Origin: Melastoma dodecandrum
Lineage: Eukaryota > Streptophyta > Magnoliopsida > Myrtales > Melastomataceae
Reading direction: 5' to 3'
Assembly: GCA_029817715.1 (NCBI GenBank)
Contig: JARUPY010000607.1
Coordinates: 7,068,001 to 7,132,000 of the forward strand
DNA: 64,000 bases
Numbering within the stretch: position 1 is the stretch's first letter; each line of letters begins with the position of its first letter. Positions 48,488 through 59,392 of this stretch are shown piece by piece. The translations under genes and the position numbers were made by a program. The notes beneath the pieces were generated by a model that was not told the DNA's origin, ran no database searches, and saw only the letters and a list, made by a program, of their open reading frames with translations.

Positions 48488-49431
48488 GGAAATAAGTTTC
48501 ATGTGAATATGTGAAATGTCAACGTTTTTGCTGTGGTGAGCATGTACCAAATTGGGCCAATGATTTCTTCTATGACGAAGGGTTTGTTCGATTGCTCGAC
48601 GCGGGTGAAGCTAGGAAAATTGCCCTCCGAGAGTCGGATGCGCGAATAACTATGAAAATTGCCCTCCGTAGTAGAACGGAGCGACTAGAAAATATGTGTC
48701 GGGAGTTTTACACCTTTTGTTTGATCACTTTGCATAGCAGTTCTTACTCCTATGCATGTTCATATGAAAACTTGACAAGGTAACTGCTGAGAGTGATCCA
48801 ATAATATGTAACTCTCTGCAGGTTCTTATTGAACCCGACAAATAGTCGTGAAGGATCAATAGATATGTAATGCTTCGAACATCCAGTCGACCGAAAGTAG
48901 TCCAAAATTATATGACACTTTCAAAATCCAGTCGAGTAAATCTGTCATGGCATTCGAAAGAGTGAAAATGCATGTTCCCAGTCAAACTCGAAAAATGGTT
49001 GATAAGGGTCATCCAGAAATGTGTGATACCTAGAAAATTCAATTAATCGAAATCGTCATGGTATTCGAAATGACGGATTGTGACAATCTGATTCATCAAC
49101 TAGGGACAAAACTTCCTTGAAGGATAATGGTTTTGGACAACTGAAGTTAATTTTTCAACAGTTTCCCTTATTTAAATTATTGTTGTAATAAAAGAAATTG
49201 ACCAGCTTTCTTAAGTCGGGTAATTCAATAATAATATTGTCCAAAGTAGTGGATGAATAAGTGTCGATTAATTGGAAAGTCGAGTTAGATTTAGAAATTG
49301 ACCAGCTTTCCAGTCGATTAGGATGAGAAAATCTTTCCTATCGATTGAAATTTTTTAGCAAAAAAAGAAGACCGATTAATTCAGAGAAAATCTCTTCATT
49401 AATTGTCGTGATGGAGGAAAATATTTACACC

Positions 49432-50268
49432 AGATAATTTTGGGTTGTCGATTGTGATTTGAGTAGAGCACAATCGATAAATGTAATAGTGAAGTTGATT
49501 CAAGGAATATATAATTTGCCAAATTAATCTACTGCAAAAATCTCATCATCTAGTGGTAAAATCTCGACTATCGACTAAAGAAAATCTCAACTAGGAGAAT
49601 CTAATAAGTCCATGGAGAAAATATAACCCATAGAGGATTCTCCATGGAGAAAATCTAATCATTCGTTGGAGGATTCTCCCCGTTGATAGAGAGAATATAA
49701 TGAGTCGATGGAGGAATCTCCTAGTCGATGGAGAAAATCTAACCCGTCGATGGAGAAAATCTAATCAGTCGATGGAGAAAATCTAACTCGGTCGATCCAG
49801 ACAAATCAGTCGATTGAGACAACTAATTTTGAATATAATATTTTACGGGTAGAAGATCACAATTAAAACGTACAGAAATTGAAGATAACTGCCAAATGGA
49901 AGTTGAAGGATCAAGAATAACCGTCATTGAAGATTCTCTATAAATGAAAGGCGAGACTAGAAGAACAACATCATCAACACACAAGTCAAACACTTTATCT
50001 TTATCTTAGTTTTAGGGTAGAATTTCTAGGCAATCTTTTGAAATCTCTGTAATAGTCTCTTGTAAAAACACGACAATCATTCAAATACCACGAAGGCTGT
50101 TTGGTTGTCTTTCTGTAACTTGTTCTCCAGAAAAGGAAGTAAGTGTTCTTGTTCATGCGTTTTTGTTCTTGTGCTTAGCATTACTGTTTGTCTAAAAGTC
50201 TTAGCGATCACATTTCTTTAACTATGTGTTAGTCCCCGTTATATCACGACATGTTTCGTCCGCAAACA
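49432..50268 (+). repeat. 3' LTR of the non-autonomous element
   Basis: It matches the 5' LTR. Spaced GAGAAAATCTAAC-type words recur at about 49610-49795, partly as GTCGATGGAGAAAATCTAAC in near-tandem. Confidence 0.88.
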
Positions 50269-50273
50269 ACAAC

Positions 50274-51084
50274 TCCACATTTTTCATGGGCTTTACTCGC
50301 CTCGACATGTCGTTCCAAAAAACGAAAAGATAAGATTGTGAAAGATGGTTCCATGCAAGGAAACAAGGGAACTTTCCATAAGTGGGAGTTCGGTACGATT
50401 CATTCAAGGTACGAAAATCTATAGAATTCTTCAAATACCTCATTCTTTTTGTTCCATGGTATGAACTAGCAAATGCACGGGTCGTACATGTAATAGAGTA
50501 AAACGATGAACAACCATGATGTAGTCAAATCAAATAAAACGAGAATTCGAGAAAGTAAATTGACAAGAACATGAATAACAGAAAACACGAGAAATCACTA
50601 AATAAGAAAAACATAGGATTAAGACTTCTCTCATATTTCATTAGAACACTTAAACCCTTTTATCGTTAGATTGTCCAACAACTTGTTTATCAACCTAAGA
50701 CTCTATGCTAATCTATGTATCTTTTTCAAACAATATAAGAGAAATACCAAATCCAGCCAAACCTGTATTCTTAAAAATAATAGTTGAATTAAGTTCATTA
50801 AGTTATTATCCTAATCTAGCTACCTAAGACAAATATGTATATTCCCATAGTACTCGTTAAATTATCTCGATTTCTCGAAGTTAACTTAATTTATTTTATC
50901 CTCCTAAACCTAAAATTACCCTACCAAGTTCAAATAGGTTGTGAAATCAATATGAATTGCCGATAAGGCAACTGCATGCATTAAGAATAAGATAAAATTA
51001 GTAAACGAAGTCTTAAATGTATTAAATCTAAGATGTTCAAGAAAGACACAGCTACATATCGGGCTCCGTCATAATCCTAAGATG
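50274..51084. other. Non-coding sequence, possibly part of an Athila-like LTR
   Basis: No gene seen. On the minus strand, TACGACCCGTGCATTTGC (about 50468-50485) is a segment often found near ends of Athila-like elements; this is a weak indication only. Confidence 0.35.
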
Positions 51085-51990
51085 GAAACTTAGTTCATCA
51101 CGACTTCGAACGAAATCCAAAAAATAAAAACCATCCTAAGCACAAAAGCTAAGAAAATTAGAATTCCCTTCTCGCAACGACTCTCCTCTAACTCCGTCCT
51201 TCTCTCCCACGTTCAAGGCCTTTTCATGGTTAGGGTAAACCTCACAATATCTCATAAGATTCTGGAAAATATTTAAAAAGATCTTCTCGTCCTATATGGC
51301 CACACCAGATTCTCGGTTGACCACACCAATGTTTATATTCATGTCTTCTCCGCTCGTATGGTAGCACTAAATCTTTGTGTGTCCACACTAATCTTTCCAT
51401 CCAATTGCTTCCCTTAGCACTTCTCATTTCGATTTTCCGTCATATCGACCACTTTACCTGCCATGAACATCACAAATACGAAAGTATCCATGCAACACGT
51501 CTAAATTGAAATAACATCCAAACTAACTACATGTGTCTATAAGCATCAGATGTCTAACACAAATTAGGCTCGTAAAGGAGACATATTACTCCAAATTCAT
51601 AGAGTTAACACACCCTAGATCTAACTTTTGCTTGTCCCGAGCAAGAAAAAAATATACCAATTCAATTAGAGAACTTATAAACCAAACCAAATCAGGGTCG
51701 TTAGAGTTGTTTATGAAGCTCATTGTTCTCATATATCAGCTATACAACCAGCGTAGGTAGACTCATGCCATTTCCCAACTTAGATTTCGGTAACATCATG
51801 TTCTCATCCTCCACCACATTTTTAATAAACAATCTCCAACTTAACAAGTCCTTCACTCAAATCACACATTTTAGAAAGGCACTTCGTAAAACTACCATAA
51901 AACCTCGGTTTGCTTAACCCATGTTTCACAGCATTCCACAATTTGTTTTCCTCTTACAAGACTCTAAATGTTTCACCAGTAGTAATGTGA
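51085..51990 (-). repeat. Athila-like LTR or end segment, copy 1
   Basis: About 51110-51620 matches 57500-58075 in the same orientation. Shared words include AAGCACAAAAGCTAA, AAGATCTTCTCGTCCT, ATGGCCACACCAGATTCTCG and CACTTCTCATTTCGATTTT. Flanking a minus-strand Athila-like pol, the two copies are best read as parts of its LTRs or end regions. There is no coding similarity. Confidence 0.55.
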
Positions 51991-54512
51991 ACCCATGTAG
52001 CGAGCTTTCGACTAATAATCCAGTTGTTCCAAGACATTGGATGATAAAGCTCCCCTCGGATTTAATAACTTGACTAGCCACCATCATTGACTCATACCAG
52101 AAGCATTTATTCAGGCACTTTACTGATGTTTCAAACCTTTTTCTATAGTTTTTCTTCCTTTTTTGCTTTTGTCAACCTTGGTTTTGATTATGAGCTTTAG
52201 AAGCTATGTTATAAAATCATAGCACTGTGTTGCTGTAACACTCCGCTTGTCTTTGATGATGAGCTTGAGGAATGTGATGTTGTGTTAGGGTAAGGTGTCG
52301 CGGTAATACTGCGTCTATCAATTTGTAAACATGGAAATAATTAATTTTCAAAAATAAAATATTAAAATTAATTAGTATTTCAAATTCTTCAGATTAATTC
52401 GATGTTTCAATCATTATCTGGATGTTCTAATTATTCTAATTTAATTTAGAATATATTTTATCATAATTATGGTTATAAAGCATCTAATTCTGGAAGTTAA
52501 TCAAAATCCGCTTGATTAATTTCTTTCATAAGAGGAAAGCTTATCTTTAGTGAAGAGCATGAGCAAAGTATTGCTGAGTCGCAACTAGCGTGAGCTGTAT
52601 GTTGTTATCTTACAGCATGGTGGTATTGTGTTGTTACGCTTGATCATTATATATTTGAAAATAAATATTTAGGGTTTAGAAAATTTTGAAATAATTCAGA
52701 ATATATCAGAGATGTCTTAATATATTTAACCTGGTTTGGAATTTCCAAATCATCAGGCAACTCGAAATCCTGATATTAGCCTTCCAAGTTAAGATCTGGA
52801 AATAAAATATTTCTTTATGGAAATCTCTGATCATCTGCAGCAGCGTTACGCTCTAAAGAGATAAAATGGCAAATCAAAATAATCTTGATTATTATTTGAT
52901 TTTAATAACTGATCAGATAATATAATCATTAAGTTAGTTAACCTATAAAACACGGAAATAATCTTCTCATTCGGATGAGATAGATTAATCAAGGAAAGTT
53001 ATCTTATGATGACTTACCTTCTCGGGCGCAACGACCGTTGAGCAGACGTCAGCTTAGACTTATCTGTAGTTTTGGAAACAAATCAAGGGAATCGTCCTAA
53101 TGAACCTGGACACCTCCCACGATATTTTCACCATAAAATTCATACTAGGCTGAGACCAAATTGCCTTTGTGCGTCACAGTGGTTTGTGTGGTTGTCCAAA
53201 ATCTGTGTGATCTGAGCGAAGCTTTGAGGATCTGGGTGAGCAGTGTGATCGGTGGAGAGCGGAAGGTGCTCAGAGATCGCCTGGTTCTTACGTCTCACAA
53301 TCTGCGTGTGGGAGTGTCAAGGGCTGAGTGAGACCTTGATCGTCGTGAGAGGGACTGTGTGTCCTCGGTGCGTTTAACGAGCGACTGGCGAATCACCTGA
53401 GGAAAGCTAAGTGAATACATGTTCTGATTGCAGTAACCAGTTGCTGACCCATCGGGAAGAAGCCGTTCTTGTCGTGTATTTTCACAGGGAAGTCTCGAGC
53501 CTAAGAAGGTTGAGCTGTTAGACATGCACTTGCGGGTGCGCGCTAGAAGTCTCATGCCTGCAGGGTAGACGAGGAGTTGGAAAAACCGCCAGAGTGAAAA
53601 GAGGTCCTCCCGAGCACAGGGGTACTATGTAGAAGTCTCAACCTCCTGTTACAGAGGGACAGAAGAGCAGGTTGCGTGGGAGCCGCTGGAGTTGAAAATT
53701 CCACCTTAGGCACTGGGTGTGGAGGGCAGTGAGTCACGTTTGTGGTAACCGTGCACGTCCGAAGTGAGTGTAGGACGAATACCTCGACCTTGCTGTGTGA
53801 GAAGTCAGGTTCCGCTGTGTGAGGAACCAACCTTTTTTTGTTTACTTTTTTGTTCTAAGTGACTGTCTTTGTGGTTGTCTCTCTTGAGTTTATCGACAAG
53901 TTCTCATCAAAAGGATACAAGAGCTTCGTGGAAATCCTCTACTGTGTGATTAAGTGCTACTCTCCGAGAAGTCGTTCTATCACTGTAAGGAATAATTTTG
54001 TGAGGATTTATATTACAACGTTGTCTTTATGCTTTGATAGACAGGTCTATGCTAAAGCGACAACCTACTGTATGAGAATCCGTTGAGCTACCAATTGTTG
54101 AGCATGAGCATCCATCTAGTGGAAACAAGAAGGTATCCACTGTGTGAGGAGCTGATCGTTGCCCCTGAGGGATCTCTAATTTATTTAAGGATTCCTGTGA
54201 GAAACTGAAAGCCTAGTGAAGGGCATTTTGCACCCACTAAATTATATCGTGGAATCACCTCGTTGGTGAAAAGTGGACGTAGGTCGATTAAAGCGAACCA
54301 CTAGAAATTATTGCGTCCATTACGATCGCGCAAATACTCATACGAAAACCTACTCGATCAAGTCGTAACGGTTACAGCGAAACAGATCTCATAATCTGAT
54401 AAACACTCTACTGTGATACAGTACGCTTCCGCTTACAATGAGAAATGGCGAAAAAGTTACAATCACTAATTAACCCCTCTTAGTGCACCTGAACGATCCA
54501 ACAGCTTGAACA
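51991..54512 (+). repeat. Possible copia LTR ending at a PBS
   Basis: The right end, TTGAACA at 54506-54512, is followed directly by a sequence resembling the initiator tRNA-Met PBS of copia elements, so the preceding sequence is likely an LTR. Its start was not found; 51991 is only the end of the previous feature. GC-rich frames at 53295-53830 show no protein similarity. Confidence 0.35.
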
Positions 54513-54513
54513 G

Positions 54514-54527
54514 TGGTACTCAGAGCC
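54514..54527 (+). other. Copia-type primer-binding site, imperfect
   Basis: TGGTACTCAGAGCC differs by one inserted base from the common plant TGGTATCAGAGCC form. No gag follows it. Confidence 0.5.
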
Positions 54528-55499
54528 TTGACAAGATATATTATTATTTATGCATTTCACCTGAAAGGTCACTTCACAAGGATATTAAGGTAGTTAGTTC
54601 TACTCCTGAGTAACCTCCATGTTTTGGACTTGTTTAAGCTACAAAACAACTTCACACCTAGTTTGAGACAGGAAGACAATGCCACCTCATACAAGTCACA
54701 ATTCGTACTTTCATCCTTCTACAACAAGATGTATAACCGATTAATCACATTATTAGACATCAACCAACTTGTACTCCCTAAAAATATTGGCAATTAACAC
54801 GATATGAATTCAACTATTCTAAACTCAAATAAATTAAGAAAGTGCAACTTCAAATGGAACTCCCCAAACCTTGTTCAAGCATTGTTCCGATGATAGATTC
54901 AAAAGAAACAGTGGGAAAGGTAAATACGTGCCTCTTTGATTGGGTGATGTGCCTCGATTACTTCGTTGGTTTCGCGGACAACGTGTTGGCGTGGGTGAGT
55001 ACAAACGGAGGTTTGAGTGATGAGTCCCATTCTGATTTGGGTTAGCGCCTAAAAAGACAAGAAAGAAAAGAATATAGACATATGAAGAGAGAAAAAACGC
55101 AGGTTCTCCTTTTTAATTGTTTTATTTTTTAATATGTAAATACGGTGCAGCTACACGAGGATGTAGTATAGCCGCATCGAGTTTTCTGTGGCAGGTGTTC
55201 CTGTCGGTGTGGCAATACGAAAGTGTGGTGAAGCCACACAAAACCTTATGTCCACGACCTACTAAAATCGCCTAACCACATTAAATTTAAAGAAACAAAA
55301 TAAAATGTGAGTAAAAACTAAATTGAAATGAAATATTGGGTTGTCTTCCCAAAAAAGCATTTGATTTAACGTCATTAGCTAGACGATCCTGATCGTACGC
55401 GTCATTGACCGTATTTGTCGACCGTTGACAATCAACATTTCCGCTCCGATAATGCTTCAATCGGCTGCTGTTTAACTTAAATCTTCGTCGAACGTCCAT
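54528..55499. other. Unassigned non-coding sequence
   Basis: No gene supported. It may include the 3' part of the Athila-like relic: GTGTGGCAATACGAAAGTGT and neighbours (55210-55245) resemble the short words in its LTR copies. Confidence 0.4.
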
Positions 55500-57500
55500 A
55501 TCTTTCACTTTAATAGCTCTATGAGGGAAAACTTGGGTAACTTTAAATGGCCTAGACCACCTAGACTTTAATTTACCAGGAAATAACTTGAATCGAGAAT
55601 TAAATGGTAAAACTAACTGGCGTGGTTCAAAGTGGTGATCATTGATATTTTAGTCATGCCAGTGCTTGGTCTTGTTTTTGTATATCCTTGAGTTCTCATA
55701 TGCTTCAATACGAAACTCTTCCATCTTGTTGGTCCGACATAGATGCTTTTCCCTCGTGGCCTTGAAATCAAAATTGAGCTTCTACACTACCAGAAGATGA
55801 CAAGTTTTCGCAAAAACTAATTCGCATGGAGATGTCTCGATAGGTGTCTTGTACGCTGTTTGAGATAGCCAAAGTGCAACATTTAGTTTGGTTAAACAAT
55901 CCTTACGAGTTAGGCTTACCGTCTTCTCAAGAATTCTTTTTATTTCTTTATTGAAGACTTCCACATGACCACTTATTTATAGATGGTATCCTAACGCAAC
56001 TTTATGTTTTACTTCATACTTTTTCATCAGTGTGTTGAATTTGAGTTGAAAAAGTGGAAACCCCTATCACTGATGATTGCCCTTAGTGTTCTAAATCGAG
56101 TGAAAATCTGTTTTAAAAATTTAACAGCACTTTGTGCATCATTAGTAGGTAGTGCAATTACTTCTACTTATTTCAAAACATAATTCACTACAACTAGAAT
56201 GTAGCAATTTCGTGCACAAATTTGACAAAACCCCCCTTGAAGTGAATGCTCCACAGATCAACTATTTCTATTTCTAGGATATTTTGAAAAGGCATTTTAA
56301 TCTTTCGAGAAATATTACCGACTCTTTGACAACTATTACATCGAGCAACAAAGTTATGTGTATCCTTAAAGAGTGTTAAGCTAATTGAAGTACTTTTGTT
56401 GCTTTTTGTTATCAATAAAATGCTCCCCATAATGAGAAGCATGACAATGTTGAAGAATAGATGTTGCTTCTTCCTCAGGTACACATTTTCATATGTTTTG
56501 TTAAAAAAGAAGTCCATCCCACATATAAAATTTTACATCATGTATGAACATTTCCGTTGTTGACTTGTCAAATTAGGAGGCAACACATTAACAAAAATAT
56601 AGTTCACATAATCCTCATATCATGACAAATTTGAATAAACCATAAGTAACTATTCATCGGAAAATGAATCATTTATATGAGTTGAATTATGAGAGGAACT
56701 CCCGCTTCCTAACCTTGAGAGAGGATCCACGACTTAATTTTGTTCTCTCCTTTCCCATCAACAATTTCCAAATCGAATTATTGCAACAAGAGAATTCACC
56801 TTATTAATCGCGGTTTTGCATCCATTTGAAAATCAAATATATAATTGCAGCATGATCGATGTGAACAATCAATTTCAACCCGATTCGATATAGCTTCTTT
56901 CTACATCGCAATGTAGTTCAGTATGGATCATCCAATGTTTTATTCGTGTAGAAAATTACATGAAAAGCTTTGTTTTTCTTTTTCTAGAAAACCACTAGCA
57001 TCACGCATCAGTTCAAGAGGAAGACCAATCTTGAGCAACAATTATCGGGGCAGAGACTAACCTCTTTCTTAACTCGAGAAACACTTCCAAACACTCACCA
57101 TCGAAAACGAAGGCTGCGACTTGTCCAGGGGATCGCACAATGGATTTGTGATTTTTGAAAATTCTTGATAGAACATTTATAAAATCAAACATGCCCAAGG
57201 ATGCTTCGAACTCCTTTAACTGATGTTGGAGATGGTAGCTTTTAAATTGTTCCCACATTGGTCCTATCCACCATAATTTCGTTTAGTGAGATCCTGTGAC
57301 CTAACGTAATACCCTCTCCAACCATTAACTGACACTTCTCCAAATTCAAGACAAGGTTAGTCAGAGAAGATTGATCAATCATGTCTGAGAAGATTGTCAT
57401 CATACATCTTTGGAATGTGGTCAGTGCATTACATAAACTAAACGGCATACATTGAAACACAAGTGTACCATTTGGTCATGTGAAAGTAGTTTTGTCCTGA
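55500..57500 (-). pseudogene. Athila-like Ty3/gypsy pol relic
   Basis: Minus-strand order RT, then integrase. RT: MPFSLCNALTTFQRCMMTIFSDMID (57455-57380) runs directly into LTNLVLNLEKCQLMVGEGI, so the region with the YVDD-type active site is deleted. LRKRLVSAPIIVAQDW (near 57040) is the RT-RNase H link. The integrase zinc-finger end reads FVARCNSCQRVGNISRKIKMP (56330-56270), and the C-terminal half reads [21 protein letters not shown] (55960-55900) with [14 protein letters not shown]. Many stops and frame changes break it. The GNISR word and the integrase end are characteristic of Athila-type elements. Confidence 0.82.
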
Positions 57501-58075
57501 TTCTCCGTGAAACTAAAAACCTTCCTAAGCACAAAAACTAATAAAACTAAAATTCTCTTACGCGACGGCTCTCCTTTAGCTCCATCCTTCTCTCCATCAA
57601 GGCCTTTTATAGCTAGGGCAAGCCTCACAATATCTCATATGAATATAGGAAATATTAGAAAAGATCTTCTCGTCCTGTATGGCCACACCAGATTCTCGTG
57701 TGGCTGCACCATTCTTTCAGTTCATGTGTTCTCCACTCGTGTGGCCACACTGATCCTTTTTATTCAATTGCCTCCCTTAACACTTCTCATTTCGATTTTA
57801 CATGCCTTCATCTATCAAAATATGTTCTTAGACAATATTTTCACATTGTATCGACCACTTTCCCTACTATGAACACGACAAATAAGAAAGTGTTCTTGCA
57901 ACACGGCTAAACAGACATGCAAACTAACTACATGTGTTTATAAATATCGGATGCCTAACATAAATGAGGTTCGTAAATGAGACACAAAACTATAATTTCT
58001 TAGATTTAACGCAATTTATGCTCGTAAATAAGATATATAACTCTAATTTCTTAGAGTTAACCCTTTTACATGCAT
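57500..58075 (-). repeat. Athila-like LTR or end segment, copy 2
   Basis: It matches about 51110-51620 (see that entry). It lies directly against the RT fragment, so gag and protease were lost by deletion. Confidence 0.55.
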
Positions 58076-58908
58076 AATGTCAAGAGGTCATTCGGTTTGG
58101 AATCCTCATACCATGCATAGCCTTTTAGACAAGGTGAAAAGAAAATGGGGAACCAGAAAGGACGCAAATTTTTCAAAGCGAGTGTACAAATTGTCATGTA
58201 ACTCTCGTGTAAGCTCTCAGATAAAGACCATATTCACATATGGCTTCATCCCTGATTAAGTTTGAGTTTCCCGAGAGAAGCTTTCCAAAATGAGTGCAAT
58301 GGCTAGATGTTTTTTGTCATATCTTTCACGATTTGATCCTACAAATAAGCATCCTTAAATGCTTTAAAAATAATACTTGAGTGACCAGATAGGTATTAAC
58401 CGAATTAAGCTAATTGTCAATGATATGTTACTTCTTACAGAAGTTGTATTATATTCACTAAACTCTACACTTTTCATATATAAAATTGACTTTAGGGAAA
58501 TATTTGTTTTCTTAATATGAAATGTTCTCATATTGTATTACCATATAAGGGAGTTCATCAAATCATAAACAACAATTTCAATAATTAAAGTATCACTAGA
58601 CTTAATTTATGAATTAATTCCAATAAGAATTAACACTGAGTAGTTTAGGATTTAAGTGTTAGGAATATGATACAGTTTCCAATAAGAAAATTGTTATATG
58701 TAGAAGCTCTATTTTGTCCGTTAAATATACTCATGTAAGGAGAAATATAGCTCTTGTAGTAGGGGTGTCCTCTACATAACTCTATTGCTCTTCACAGAAA
58801 CTGACTTCTCCACGTGAAGACGTTTCTTTGTACACTCAAATAACACATTAATAATACGAAAACTTTGTCATTGTCAAAAGTAAATTATATCAACAGATAA
58901 TTATATAG
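58076..58908. other. AT-rich spacer, no gene seen
   Basis: No supported gene, RNA or repeat. Confidence 0.55.
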
Positions 58909-58917
58909 TAAAGTATA
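58909..58917. repeat. Left 9-bp target-site duplication of the MULE
   Basis: TAAAGTATA, identical to 63462-63470. Confidence 0.95.
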
Positions 58918-59093
58918 GGCAAAATATCGGATTTTGGTCCCAATTATCGGCCTATTTTCATATGTAGCCACAACTTTGATTTTTTTTATTTATAGCCATA
59001 ACTATGACTTCGTTCTATTTTGTGGCCCCGTCGTAACGTCGTTGCCTACGTGGCTAACGGCCGAAGGAGTGTGCGAACACGGCCATCCTGCGT
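58918..59093 (+). repeat. Left terminal inverted repeat of the MULE
   Basis: 176 bp, inverted copy of 63286-63461, ending at GGCCATCCTGCGT. MULE TIRs usually hold the transposase-binding site and promoter. Confidence 0.93.
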
Positions 59094-59392
59094 GGCAATT
59101 GCGTGGCAAAATTAAAACTGACGTTGGAGTGAATCCCCTAAAATCCCCAAATTTGGAGATTTTGAACCCTAAACCTTCCCTCTTCCAAAAACCTTCCCCT
59201 TCCCCGTTCAAGAAAGCTTGTGGAATCGCCAGAGGAGTATTGCTGCCCCCAACAGAAGTATAGCGAGCTCCTCAACCCTGCTGCGAAGTCCACGACCGAA
59301 CGTCTCGTGGCCTCGCAACCCCGGCATCAACAGCGGCAGCAGCACCAACAACCTCTCGTCGCGGATTCTTGTTCTTGAGCGAATCAAATACG

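Larger units (their letters stand above)
47588..50268 (+). mobile_element. Non-autonomous LTR retrotransposon, 2.7 kb
   Basis: Two direct repeats of 874 and 837 bp flank an internal region of about 970 bp. Ends are TGTTTACACC and CCGCAAACA; the 3' LTR start has changed TG to TA. A perfect 5-bp target duplication ACAAC lies at 47583-47587 and 50269-50273. A PBS-like TGGCGACCACGGTGGGAGTC follows the first LTR by 6 bp, and a purine tract ATGGAGGAAAA precedes the second. The internal region has no gag or pol motif; its longest frame (48511-48783, 90 codons) is unrecognised. It must have moved using proteins from another element. The LTRs have diverged clearly, so it is not young. Confidence 0.88.

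Noticed and set aside
53295..53830. Minus-strand frames of 86 and 92 codons as host genes
   Set aside because: No domains, no splice context, and they lie in a probable LTR.
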